From Collybiopsis luxurians FD-317 M1 (taxonomy: Eukaryota; Basidiomycota; Agaricomycetes; Agaricales; Omphalotaceae): DNA of 64,000 nucleotides. Below are positions 35,653 to 47,402 of the stretch, piece by piece (position 1 is the stretch's first letter; each line of letters begins with the position of its first letter). A program made the position numbers and the translations under genes. The notes beneath the pieces were generated by a model. That model did not search any database, was not told the DNA's origin, and worked only from the letters and a program-made list of their open reading frames with translations. Where the stretch lies: assembly GCA_000827265.1 (NCBI GenBank), contig KN834757.1, positions 720,537-784,536 on the forward strand, read 5' to 3'.

Positions 35653-36431
35653 TATGAAAGGTTGAGTTTGTGAGATTCAGATGGTGGTGGTCAAGTGAAA
35701 GAAGAACGAAAAGCTGGGTCCAGCTTTTATACTGGGCATCGGACAGATCAGATATGATCCCCTGGATAGGGTTCCAGCGAAGTCACATCTTGGCTTGGCC
35801 TTCCTTCCTTCTCCGCCGTTTTTTCTCCATGGTTCCTTTTTATCCGAGTGAAATCTTGGAATAAGCGACTTACAAGCGGCAGGAGCGGTACCTATATCCA
35901 GACATCGATAGGCACGAGCATCCATTATTCTGAGCTAAGAAAGGGGGTACTTGTTTATGTCAAGGTCCTCTCCACCTGGAGCGACCTGGAGCAGAATATG
36001 GCAAGCGAATAGCGAAAAACGGTTACATTTGACAGGCGTCGCCCTGAGAGGTAGGGAATTCTGATATCGATAACGCGTCGATGCGACGCGATTTGGAATC
36101 CATCGTTCATGGTACGTACATACGTTGTCCAAATACAAAAAAGGCGAAATGAAAAGTGAGAAATAAGAACGATGCATTCCATATCTATGATGCGATGAGT
36201 CCAGTCCGATAAAAAGAGTACCATACGATTACAACGACAAGGGAAGAATAAACAGCAGCACAGAGTAATAGCATTACATATGATGGCAAGGGGCAAGGGC
36301 ACAGTGTGAACAAGTGTTTGTAACAGCAATCTAAAGGAATGCAATAATGATAAAAGTGCAATAGACGTTCCAGCAGTACAGTAAAAAGTTACAAAACGAT
36401 CCGATGCGAAGAAACTGATCCAAATCACAGC
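35653..36431. other. Promoter of lectin gene and 3' flank of cyclin-like gene
   Basis: Contains the lectin promoter (35653-35760). The rest is probably 3' untranslated sequence of the gene ending at 36432. The 157-codon frame at 35955-36428 (-) directly follows that stop and looks like untranslated sequence rather than a gene. Confidence 0.45.
35724..35731 (-). promoter_or_regulatory. TATA box of the lectin gene
   Basis: TATAAAAG read on the minus strand, about 72 bases before the ATG at 35652. The clear TATA box fits a strongly expressed gene. Confidence 0.6.
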
Positions 36432-39194
36432 TCACCAACGTTCACCAACAAACGGTGCAATCCATTCCCTACACGCTTTCAGCTGGCTCTGCAACATCAA
36501 CTCAGTACAGCGAAACGAAAAAAAAGAAAAGCACAGAGTGACACTTACATCCGATATCCCTAAAGCAGCCTGGATATCCAACGAAACACCTTCAGCCTCA
36601 ATCTTAGCCCTCCGTACACGTTCCTTCGCTTTGCGGAGCGCAAACTCGTCTGTCCCACCGAGCGTGAAAGCTCGCTTATTCGCAGTGCCATTTCTAGAAG
36701 ACATCGAGGAGAAAGACGAGTTCGAGGAGTACTCTGCTCTGGATTCAAGTTCATCGAAGCCAGTCCGGCAATGGACCCGCGCCAAGTTGTCGTTCTTCTC
36801 TGATAACATTCTCCGTCGGAAACCTACATACCACGGATCGGAAGCTTGATAACGACGAACAAGCGCAGACACGAGTCCGTCGATGACCGCTGCTGCAGTC
36901 AGAAGCGAGAGCGAGAATTCTGTGACTTCGGGTTCTGTAAAAGATCATAACATAGAGCAAATACGTCATCGTCAGAACATGAAGTCGGAGTAGAATGATG
37001 AGCGATAAAGGAAAAGTACACACTGACCGCCAACAGCTTGGAAGAGAATCATCCAGGTCTCCTGCAGAACAGCACTCCAACCGTTGTCGAAATGGACAAG
37101 CTCCCTAAGCGAAGGTAACGCTATCCAAAGATCATCGAGAATAACTTGAGGGGTATTTCCCAGATTATACGATAGGGCGAAGAGGATGTCTCTTTGAGCG
37201 GCCTTGGTAGAAAGAAAACACAAAAAGCTTGCTTAGCGTATGTATAAAAAGATGAAACTCGATAATCTCACCTCGAGATCTTCATAGCCCATATCATGCG
37301 GCGCAATGTTCTCGTAGTGATAGGACAGTACCGGATACAGAGGAGGAAGGAAATCCCGGTGAAGCTATACAAAAAACGAGTCGGTCACTCCTCATACAAC
37401 ATACGAGCAGAATCAGAATAGAAGTCAACCTTAACGCTAAGAGCCAAACATGCCACCGTTACATCCCACATCACAAGATCAGACCCCTCCAGGTCCGACA
37501 GAAACTTGTGCGAAACCGCCTCAAGCATCGTTTCGCCCCGTTCGTGTTCGTGCGCGAGCTCCGGATCGACATCGCCTCTTTCATCAATTCCAAAAATGAG
37601 GTGAAAGAACCTCCAAAAGATGTACGCTGCGTGGAATCTAGTTTCAGGAGAGTCAAGGAGTTGGTTAGTTAGGTTCTGGAGACCCAAGGACGAAGTGGAA
37701 TAGTAAGACGAGGACGAAGAAGACGCGTGGGAGCTGAAAGATGTATGATCGTCCGATGCCGAGGAATCACTGTGGCTTCTTCGAGAAGAAAAAGATTGAT
37801 TGGAGGAGAAAGATTGATTGGAGGAGGATTGATCGGTTGGTCGAGCCGGTAACACCTAATGCGAACCTTTAGAAATTTATGAGCTACGCATAAACAGAAA
37901 TATACCTCAAGGATCCACCGAATCATCCTCGTTCCCGTTCCATGTTGCGACAACTGAGGTCGAGGACTGAACCCGATCCAGTTCTGCGAACGAGCCAGTC
38001 TGCGATCCTCTGCTTCCAGCTGGTCTATTTCCTGTTGCTCTGAATCGAGGTCCCAGTCGGATTCATCCATCTCTCTTTGGAGCGAAGGAGGAAGAGGAGC
38101 GGACGATTCTTGCAACATGGCATGATCGGTGATTCTCATCGCTTGTTCGCGCTCTCGGAACCGCATGAGCCTCAGCTTGGCCTGAGATGCCTCGCTCAAT
38201 GGCGGGGTCCATGCATGATCAGGTGGTGGAGCAATGATGGGTACATGGAAGGGAATGGCTTTCTGTTGCTTGGCTCTGATCGACGAGACGGAGGACTGAT
38301 TGTAGGCAGGATCGCGATATATAGCGGGGTTTCGAAGAGGAGTAGACGGTGCTTCAAGTTCAGGACTACAAGGAACAGTGGGTACCCAATCAGACGGCGG
38401 CGACGACGACTTGAAAGGAGCGGGAATGTTGATAGACTTGATGGATTTGATAGGGTCAATGGGCTTAGAAGCATCAGGAAAGTCACTGAGATCCTGGCGA
38501 AAGAGTTCGGTTTGAGATCGCAACGAGAGGGCGCGTCTGAATGTCGCAGTTTGATTCGCAAACTTGCTAGGATCCGCAATGGTTGTTCGTCGTGATAGAC
38601 GAGGTTTCTTGGGTTTCTGGGAACGGCCATCAGCTCCAAAAGAGGCCCAAGGGCGAGGCCGTTTGCCCAAAGACGATACAGAAGCAGCTTGGGGAGAGAC
38701 AATACACGGATCTTCCGATACCCTGATGTTATGGAGGTATATCATCAAAGTCATACGAGCGTACGGATGGAAAGGCAATACCTAAAAGTGAACGCAAACC
38801 CCTCGCTTCTAGTGCGGATGGACTGAAACTGTACTGTGGGCCTACGGGAAAACGAAGTTCTCGAGAGTGGCGCATTTACGCTTGATTTAGAAGTATAAGA
38901 GCGTCTAGAGATACCAGAAAACGCCAGTTCCTTGGATACTTTCGTTAGTCGCGCAGAAAGATCTTGGGCGAAAGCCAGCTCTGCAGGGGTGTAATTTGTC
39001 CAGATATCTTCGTTCAAAATTTCAGAGACAGAAGTAGCAGAGGACTGTGAGGTAGGTACGTCCGAGCTGGGAACTGAAGAGGTTGGGGGAGAACTGGAAT
39101 GTGGAGGAAGGAAGGCTTGCTCAGATTCCTCTCCTTCGTCTATGACTTGGAGTGGGGAGCCTCTAAAGAAATGAAACGATTGTTTTCTCGACAT
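36432..39194 (-). CDS. Large protein with a cyclin-fold-like C-terminal half
   Basis: Starts at 39194 (MSRKQSFHFFRGSPLQV; an in-frame Met at 39233 is possible). The N-terminal half is Ser/Pro-rich and basic, with PPDHAWTPPLSEASQAKLR and NWIGFSPRPQL. The second half, over several short exons, has helical segments typical of cyclins: FHAAYIFWRFFHLIFG, MWDVTVACLALSVK, LHRDFLPPLYPVLSYHYENI, YEDLEAAQRDILFALSYNLG, TPQVILDDLWIALPSLREL. It then has a further helical region and a C-terminus QLKACREWIAPFVGERW. The segment ACLALSVKxHRD at the position of cyclin helix 3 is the main reason for the call. It may be a CDK partner or a TFIIB/cyclin-like protein specific to basidiomycetes. Function is not established. 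Confidence 0.55.
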
Positions 39195-39717
39195 GACCGA
39201 CGGAGAAAGTGAATTAAGGCGCATATAGGCCAAGTTTGATGATGGTGGTACGGGAAGAGAAGCTCGAAATTTGCGGCGAAAAGGAACCTTAAAAGAAGCC
39301 TCGTGGGAGCAATCATGTGACTTGCGCCGCGGTCTGATGACTCACCGGCTTTGACCGCAACTGACGTTCCCTGGTTCCCCATTTGTCTTGATTTGCGCTG
39401 TTGCTTGAATCGGATACATGGCTGAGGGGGCTGTATTTGGCTGTATGACATTGGCACTGTAAATTGCGGTGCGCTACATCACGACCATTAAGTACCTAAG
39501 TGCCTGGGAACTAGTCACGTGTAATACACATGATTGTTTCCCACTGCGTCATCGCCGCCACGTAGGTGCGTGAACGTCAAACGCTTCACTTGAATTGGAA
39601 CAGCCATCATGGCCGTCTGAATCAATGAATTCTCAATCATAGTACGAATATCACCGTCATCTCGAGTCTATCGTTGTTGACACTGAGTCGGCTTGACAAT
39701 TGTATCCTTGAACAGCT
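39195..39717. other. Divergent promoter, cyclin-like gene / GPHR
   Basis: About 520 bases between the two starts. No TATA box or repeat stands out; nothing coding is supported. Confidence 0.45.
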
Positions 39718-41515
39718 ATGTCAATTCTTATTGAAAGTGTAGTGTTGGTTCTCATACGGTCAGTTACAAGTTATCCAAACTCTTCATTCCATTTAATCAG
39801 CTACTCAACAGGATCACACTCTTTCTTTCTTGTCGCAGCTATGTCCTTAGAAAGCTCTACTCCGATTTACAGAGTATCTCTACCCCAACAAGTGATGACC
39901 CGGACGACATAGAGCTCGACGTACTGCCTACGCATACCAACGGCGCGACAAATTCTGGTCCAAAACCATCCCCCGCTAGACACTCTGCTATTTCACAAGC
40001 AGTCTTCGCTGGTTGTTTCTCGGAGAGTTGTATACTCTTTGTGTTACTCATGTGTCAAGGTGTGAACGTGTTCGATCCAAAGTAAGCATGCGAGAACCAC
40101 GAAACATAATCAATCGAGCTGACTTGACCTAGGACACGTCTTATTCACTGGAAATTCTCACTGTTCGCCCTCCTCTCGACAATTCTCATCTTAAGCCCAC
40201 TGATCATCAGCACTCTTCTCACCATCGGCTCGCAACGGCTCTCATTCATCCGTATAATCATCTCCCTCCTCCCAGTATTCTTCAGCTTGTTTGCTCTTTC
40301 GCGTATTCCCCTTCCAGAAGCTCTCCGACATGATCCTCAAATCGATCTCATCACATCGTCCTTGGCCCGGTTACTCGTCGTCGGTACCATTATTCTCGGC
40401 CTCTTATCCGGTTTTGGAGCTGTAAGCAGTTCATGGGTATACCTTCCCTCCTGTATATCGTCTTCTAGAGAAGAAGGTATTCCCAGCGACAGAGACATCG
40501 AGCAAGCTGAACGAGCGCTCGAGCGCGTCAGAGACGACTTGACTACGCGCAAACGTCAACTCGATGCGAAACGCAACGCTACTTCCTCTTCCGATGGTGG
40601 CGCCCCTACTAGTGCCGGCATATCGTCCTGGTATTCCAGAATGGTGCCAAACTTGCGCGGGTCCAGCGACGATGAAGCCGAAATAACAGGATTGCAGTTG
40701 CTTTATGAACAAATGAATCGTAATCTGAGCGATTTGAGGAGCAGAAAGCAGGATGGAGAGTTTAGACGTACGCTGAGAGGACGTTTGTATGGTTTTATTG
40801 GATTTTTGATGGCGGTATATTGGGCGGCGAGGATTGTTTGGGTGAGTAGAGGCTCTGAGCTCCTAGCTATTTTCTAGCTAAAGACGTCGTTATACAGACC
40901 GCCGTCAACGTACTCATATACCGCACTTTCTTTGCCTACTCCTCTTCCTCATCATCATCCACAAACTACCCGGACCTCATCAGCAAACTCCTCGCTGACC
41001 TCGTCGCCTTTATCTACAAACACCGTTTCGACGGACATGACCACGACCTTGACTTCGATAAAGATAGAACCCCAGCAGACCTGGGAGAAACCCAAGAACG
41101 GATCAAAGTCATCGCGCGTCAGATTAGCCTGCTCTTCGTCGGGCTCGTCATCCTAACCTCGATACGCATGGTTCTCCGAGGGGTGTCGAGGATTCTCTCG
41201 AGAATGACGAAATTGAAGCTGAAGCGGAATTTGGCTGCGAGTGTGATGCTGATGCTTTTGGCACAGTTGATGGGGACATATCTCCTCACGACGATCGTTC
41301 AGTTAAGGACGTCTTTTCCACCCCCGCCGTCGTTGTCATTGCCCGATGATGGTAGCCCTGAGGACGCGTATAGTGCTGCGAGTAATTTGTTCTCTACTGT
41401 GCCGTCGTTCCAGGTGTTTGGATCCTTATTTGATGGAGCGTTTTTATTTGCTGCAGGTGTGAGTATTGTGGTTAGGTGGATGGGGAGTAAGATTGGTGCC
41501 GAATGGAATTCGTAG
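39718..41515 (+). CDS. Golgi pH regulator (GPHR/GPR89 family) membrane protein
   Basis: Multi-pass membrane protein thought to act as an anion channel that keeps Golgi lumen acidic. Exon 1 gives MSILIESVVLVLIR and joins, after an intron (about 39759-39839), to SYVLRKLYSDLQ. Exon 3 holds RLIHWKFSLFALLSTILILS, where animal GPR89 has RYFHWKMN. Then come VVGTIILGLLSGFGAVSSSW (family signature LLSGFGAV), the loop DIEQAERALERVRDDL, ITGLQLLYEQMNRNLSDLRS, GRLYGFIGFLMAVYWAARI, RQISLLFVGLVILTSIRMVL and LLAQLMGTYLLTTIVQLR. It ends VVRWMGSKIGAEWNS. All expected segments are present. The last 12 codons and 3' flank are duplicated at about 12364-12495. Confidence 0.9.
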
Positions 41516-41606
41516 ATGTGCTCGAGGACTTTAAAATGTATTATTATTATGGCAAATGTTTCATAAATTAGTTGCTCCTACGGATTTTGGGTCTTTCTGT
41601 AGTCGA

Positions 41607-43066
41607 TTACTGAAACGGGCTCTTAAACTGGTAGATTTTCAAAGCTCCTGGGTGGGTGCGCACTACTAGTATTGGGGACAGTAAAAAAGGTGAAGGAGCC
41701 AGAGGAAACAGATGACGAAGAGCTGGTTCCCCGGACAATGGATAGTTAGCTCCTCCGCTTGTGGCCAAACAACTTGAAACTTGATAGTCAAAGGAGTGTG
41801 TGGTTAATGACCACTTAAAGTCTGTGACTACGCTCCCAGGAATCGGCATATCGGTTTTGAAGGCATCACAGTGAAGCAAGGCACACCGGAAGAACCCATT
41901 CGGAAATTCTCCAGAAATTTCGATTTCGTTCCCTTGTTCATCTTTCGCCTTGCCTAAGGTGAGTGTGGTGAGCACAGAAGCAATCGTGAGCCAGACGGTA
42001 TTGTCAGCCATGTAACGACTTGGACACACCCTGCTCAAGTGGAAAAGACGGTGAGAAATCGGGACTTGCGGATCGAGGCACAAAGAGACGAACCTCCACC
42101 CAAAACCAAAAGCAGAGATATCATTTATGCTCTTGAATGGGCCGTCCGGAGAGTGGAGATATCGCTCAGGAGAAAATTTATCAGGTTCTGGATAGATGTC
42201 CGGGTCCCGATTCATTGCCCTATCGGCGGACTTTCACTTAGAGCATTATCTGAATGGTACAAACTGAAAGAGAAGCAAGCCAAATGTTGGAAATAACGAT
42301 ACAGCCTATAGAAAAGGAAAATAAACAGGGATGAGGAAGAAGGGATTTGACTTGAACCTTGTGGTATATAATAACCGCGGTAGACATCACCTTCAGAGGT
42401 TGCATGCGAGACGCCTAGAGGTTTCTTCTAAACAAACTCGTCTACTCTGCCGTACTTGGAGTGGACAACTTACCAAAAGGCAAGGGAGGGTGTAACCGCA
42501 TGACTTCCCGGTGAATTAATTCGACATATGGTAAAGAGCTACCTACGGTCTTCAAAGGTGGGCAGTCGATCTGCGCCGATGACACGATCAATTTCTTCTT
42601 GACCTCTGGCTCGTACTTCTGGGTGCATGACCATAGCAAGGAGAAATGAGCTGATTGAAGAGCCTGTCTCAATTATTCTAGTGGTGATATTCAGTGGAAA
42701 TAAAATTCGTACTGGCCCAGTGCTCACTGTTTACCGTGTCTGCCCCAGCTGTCAGGTAAGTATTGTAGATTTGGTTTTGTTCTGTCGACGTAAATAACAA
42801 TGACAATCTCACCGAGAGCGCCAATAAGACCCATCGCCTTGAGTGCTTTTATCTCTTCTGGGTTCCCTTCATTTTGAACGGCTTGTTCAGCAATGGGCGA
42901 AGTGCCCATTCCCGATTTCTAGAAATTCGATCTAAGTAATGAAAAACCGATGCCTACATGCACATATATAATACTTTACCAGATTATTCACCGCAATCTC
43001 GAATGGAATAGTATGTTTTTCTTTAGTTCCCTGAAGAGCCTGGTTCGCGATTCGTTTAAGCGACAG
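41607..43066 (-). pseudogene. Cytochrome P450 relic, 5'-truncated
   Basis: The C-terminal half of the P450 found at 12552-14749. Matching segments are SISSFLLAMVMHPEVRARG, EEIDRVIGADRLPTFEDRR, YVELIHREVMRLHPPLPFG (ExxR kept), DPDIYPEPDKFSPERYL, and DISAFGFGWR joined to VCPSRYMADNTVWLTIASVL. The first half (anchor to about helix F/G) is missing: similarity stops at about 43060. The Gly two places after the heme Cys is Ser (CPSR), a site rarely changed in active P450s. The splice pattern resembles that of the intact copy. It lies tail to tail with GPHR, the same arrangement as the fragment at 12.4 kb. A working protein is very unlikely. Confidence 0.82.
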
Positions 43067-44408
43067 TGTAATTGGTTGAATATTTTCAGTCGTGTTAGCT
43101 TTCACATGCGTGCCACCATTGCCTCACCTTCAGCTTCAAGAGTAACCGTATACGAATTTCACATACTACTAAAGACAAGACGAGTAGATCGGCTCAATTG
43201 AGCTAAGGAGGCTAGTGACTGGAGCCACGAGCAATGCTCAGTCCTAGTTTCAAGGGTTCTGCCTGGTGCGTGGTCCTGCGCAAGTGGGCATCCCAAGTGG
43301 TTCCAGAACAGACATGTTTTAGCTTGAAGGACCCCATCGAAAGCGAGATACTAGAGTCAATCTGGATGGACACCAAAAATACTCACAGGAGTCTGAGAAG
43401 AATGAGCAAGCGTCCAGCGGCGCCTAACTCGGCACACATTACAAGTTCAGACCGTTCAGAATTGGCAGTTCAAATATTCATCCTCACTCAAGTAACAACG
43501 GAATTCCACAAAAGAGCAGCCGAAGATGGAACAGATGGCTTTTCATTGGTTGGATATACTCGTATAGGAATTATCTCAATAAGAACAGTGAGTAGCAGAT
43601 TGGGGAGAGAGATCGGAGAAAGAGATTGAGAGAGGTTGATTACTGTATGTGAGAGAGAGAGAGAGAGTGCGAGAGAAACGAGAACCGATTGAGAATGAGT
43701 GTGCGTGAAGTTGGGAGCGGAAAAAAAAGAAACCCATTCCGAGGGTTTTGGATTCCAGAGCGAAGATTGCAGAGAGTGAACAGACAGACAGGATATGGAT
43801 GGGTACACGACCAGCGTCATACAATTATGTTATGACACAAGATGACGGGAGATGAGGGACAATTGCGGTGTACTAGGAACACAAAACAAGGATAGAGATG
43901 AATAAGTACGGCAGAAGCAGGAGAAAATTTGACAACATTGAAACAGATAAAAAAAGGTTTAGGATTGTGCCTTTCGCCTTTGAGAAAATATCCACTCAGG
44001 AGAGAGTGAAATCACCCAAAAGTCTGGAAAATGCGCAATAAGAGATCATCATCGTTACACATGTGTGGGTATATGCCAGGTGGAATAATATGATTACTCT
44101 GAGTGAACCGAACTAGGTCAACGGAAAGAGAACGAAACGAAAGGTCAGATGGGGATGGGAGGCAGGGGTGGGGGATGTATGAGGAACATTATTATTATTG
44201 AGATGCAATCGATTGAGCTCCGAAAAAGTATGAGTGAACCGTGACTGGATTTGTTATAGCAGTTCGTCGTTACGTCGTAGATCGAGTTCAGAAGAAGGAA
44301 TGGGTAAGACGGGGGAAGGGAATATGCGATAGGGAACGGTAGAGGATGAAATGAGATTGTGCATCGTAAAAAATCCAAAAAGAGCATCCAGCACTGGAAA
44401 GCAAGTCA
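43067..44408. other. Intergenic with GA microsatellite
   Basis: About 1.3 kb from the P450 relic break to the 3' end of the next gene. It contains a (GA)n run at about 43651-43667. The part 43600-44400 may be 3' untranslated sequence of the gene on the minus strand. No gene is supported. Confidence 0.45.
43651..43667. repeat. GA dinucleotide microsatellite
   Basis: About eight uninterrupted GA units, flanked by further GAGAG words. Confidence 0.8.
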
Positions 44409-47402
44409 TCACACGAAGAACTGCGTACTAAAGCAAACACAGGCGATTAGGGTTGTTGTAAAATAGGCAACTAGGAATGAACTTACTGAACCCGACTCGC
44501 AGCGTGGACCTCCATCTCTTCCATTTTGTACGAATTCAACTCTTCCTTTATCCTCTGCGCCAGCGCTGGCGTCAGACGACTCCACGTTGCCGGTTCACTT
44601 CGTCTGTCATAAACAGTAGAAGAGAATGTATCATACACCGACAGGTTATTCGCGAATGCTAGCCGTTTGCTTGGTGTAGTCGCCGACCGATGTGTCAAGG
44701 TTGGCGCGGTAGAACTCATCGTCGACAAAGCGGGAGCGGATGAGTTGGAATGGCTAAACATCAAAGATGTTGATTTTTCGGGTAGGTGTGGGGCGTGAGA
44801 GACGCTTGATGTCGACTCAAAGGACTCGCGGGGTGAGTCAATACTATTCGCCCGCAGCGACGAGGAATCGAATGAGAGGGGAGGAATAGTGGGAACGACG
44901 TTAGAGTTTGAACCATGTCCGGAAGAGTGTGACCCGTGCCTGTGCAGACCGTCGATGTGGTCTGGGTCTGGGGAGGGTATTCGAGCTAATGGACCCAGCT
45001 CCGACTGTTGGCTTGGATGAGAATTATACGAGTTTGACCGCACTCTGTTAGCTGTGACGTTTTCTGCCAAGTAATTTGACTGATCGTATGTAGCAGCGTC
45101 TAAAAAATGTGAGGTGTTAGGATTTCAAAAGTAGTGGCCGGACGAAATACGCACATTTTAATATACCCTTCGTAGGCACTCTTGTGCGCTCAACGCTCCT
45201 TCGGATATCCGTTGCCCAAGGTTCTGGCTCGGCGTACTCATCATCCATACTGACCCGCTCTATTCCCATACGAATCGTCACGTCCTCATCATCTTCACCA
45301 TCCCAGTCCTCATCATCGTCCCATCCATCCGGGTTATAATCACCAGCACCGTGTGACTGTGGGCCGTTGTATCGCTCGTCGTCACTCCTATCGTCGTCGT
45401 CATCTTCCACCAAAACCCTTGTCCCGTCCTCATTGATCCTCACCGCACCCCCTCCTTTGACGGGAGAGACCGATCCTTGTCTCGTATGTGTGTTCTTCTC
45501 CCACGTCGGCACACCAGCCCCGTTTCCGTTGGTCTTGACCCCATTAGTCGCCACAGCGGCGGTGGCGGCGGCAGCAGCTTCTTGCTGAGCTTTGGCCTTT
45601 GCAGCTGCCTCGGCATTGCTCTTGAGTGTATGCTGGCGAGCCAGCTTCGCTGCTGGACTCAACCCGCTCATCTCAGGTCCTCCCCAGTCATTGGAGGAGC
45701 TGCGATCAAGTTCGGCAGTGACATGTGAAACACTAGCCTCGCTGACCTCTGCCTTTGCACTCTTCTTCTTCTTACCCTTTTTATCCGAAGAATCTCCTCC
45801 TTCTTCCTTTTCCTTGTTTTTCTTCTCCTTGTCCTTGAACAACGACGTGATACCAGCCAAGGAGTTCCGACGCGCAAGTTTACCCATACTACCCAGTTTC
45901 CGTATCATCACACTGGCACTACTAACTGTACTCGAGAGCGAGATATTGTCCGTACTGGCGTTCAGTCTAGAATTGAATAGTGATGCCGCGCGACTCTTTT
46001 TCTTTGTCTGCACCGTTGCCGTCGACTCGGCATCGTCGACGTCCGGACTAGGTGCACCGCCGCCAGGAGTGTTTTTACCAACCACCGTGTTGATAAGGTG
46101 TGGATTTTTGGGTTTTAATTTCGAAGAGGAGTTGAGGGCAGACGCTTTAATGGAGGCGTCGTCGTCATCGTCCTCCTCCTCCTTTAACGATTGTTGTGCA
46201 TTGAAAGTGAGAGCACGACGTAATCGGCCTTTGAGACCGCTGCTACGCAGGTTTGCATTAGGATTAGAGGCTTCCAGCATGGCGGCGAGATCGCTGTCAT
46301 CACGAGACATTCGTTTCTCAGCCGCAGTAAAGTTGCCTTGTGACAAAGGCGACGGTCGGGCAGGACGTGGCGTGGTTGACGAAGAAGCCGATGAAGGGGT
46401 AGAAGAAGCTGTAGAAGGAGAAGGAGAAGAAAGAGCACCTGGACGAGTAGACGTTGGTGATGAGCTAGTGCTAGAGGCAGCAGAAAGATTCCGATGATGG
46501 GGATTCTTTTGTGAGTTGGCAGAACTGGATGATGAAAAAGAGCCGGACGGTGACGACCGCGTAGTAGCAGCAGGATTGCTGGTTGCAGTAGACTGCGGTC
46601 CAGCTGCTGGAGAACCATTTCTACTACGTATACTGCCACTTGCGGGTGTGTTGTGGCTGCTGTGACCGCTCTGGTTACTGTTTGTACGCTGACGCTGTTG
46701 GCTGTTGGTCGAGTTCACGGACGAACTCGAGCCAGAAGCATCTGGCCTTGCGTAAGGAGGATTCGGTCGCCAGTCATTACTACCATCTGCCGGATGAGAC
46801 TGAGACGAAGACCCTTGACGAACAGGTCTACGATAGGGATGAAAACCGGGGTACTGACTGCTTTGTTGTTGCTGCGGCGGTGGCGGGGTTCCGCTGGGGA
46901 ACGGATTGAACATGGCATTGCCAAAGTACTCCTGCGATGGATTCGGCCTGTTCTGAGGGGAAGGTCTATTCTGCTGTGGCTGCTGCATAAAGCCCTGCTG
47001 GGCATTGAACATCATCTGCTGATAGGCCCATTGAGCGAGCTGAGCATTTGCGGGGTCGAAATAAGGAGCCTGCTGGGGTACTTGGGGATAACCTTGGGGG
47101 GAATTCTGATGATTTTGATAGAAAGAAGGATAGAATGGCTGAGCCGATATGGAAGGAGTCCAGCTTCCCTGCGGTTGCTGCTGGACCGGATAAGGATAAG
47201 GCTGCTGCGGTGGCTGCTGAGGTTGCTGGATATTCATCTGCTGAAACTGAGGTTGATTGGGAGAGCCATGGGGTGCTGCTGGCTGGGATGTCGAGTCGTT
47301 GGCAGGTGAAGAGCGCTGCTGTCTGGAATTGTTGGAAGGAAGGTCCATTTGGGGATCGTCTCTAGAAAAGTACTGCCAATCCGAAGGTGCAAGCACGGCC
47401 AT
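44409..47402 (-). CDS. Large low-complexity protein with a Bni4-like C-terminus
   Basis: Three exons. The ATG at 47402 opens MAVLAPSDWQYFSRDDP. The first 250 residues are Pro/Gln/Asn-rich, the next 250 Ser/Thr-rich, followed by NPNANLRSSGLKGRLRRAL, a Lys-rich patch (about 45770-45840) and an acidic patch (DDDEDWDGEDDED). Intron 1 is about 45152-45094; exon 2 runs to 44486. A perfect GTAAGT donor there leads to a tiny last exon ending TQFFV, stop at 44409. The C-terminus reads LTPALAQRIKEELNSYKMEE, then EVHAASRVHTQFFV. From memory this resembles the conserved end of fungal Bni4-type proteins, which in yeast tether chitin synthase regulators and PP1 at the bud neck. That link is tentative. Confidence 0.6.

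Noticed and set aside
35955..36428. 157-codon hydrophobic frame on the minus strand
   Set aside because: Directly follows the stop of the cyclin-like gene, has no family features and is probably 3' untranslated sequence.
39718..41515. PEX3 or another peroxisomal membrane protein
   Set aside because: The LLSGFGAV signature, the HWK segment and the order of membrane segments fit GPHR/GPR89.
45592..46497. 301-codon open frame on the plus strand
   Set aside because: It is antisense to the low-complexity gene at 44409-47402, whose repeats keep the opposite strand free of stops.
46653..47309. 218-codon open frame on the plus strand
   Set aside because: Also antisense to the Gln/Pro-rich part of the same gene; composition is an echo of the repeats.
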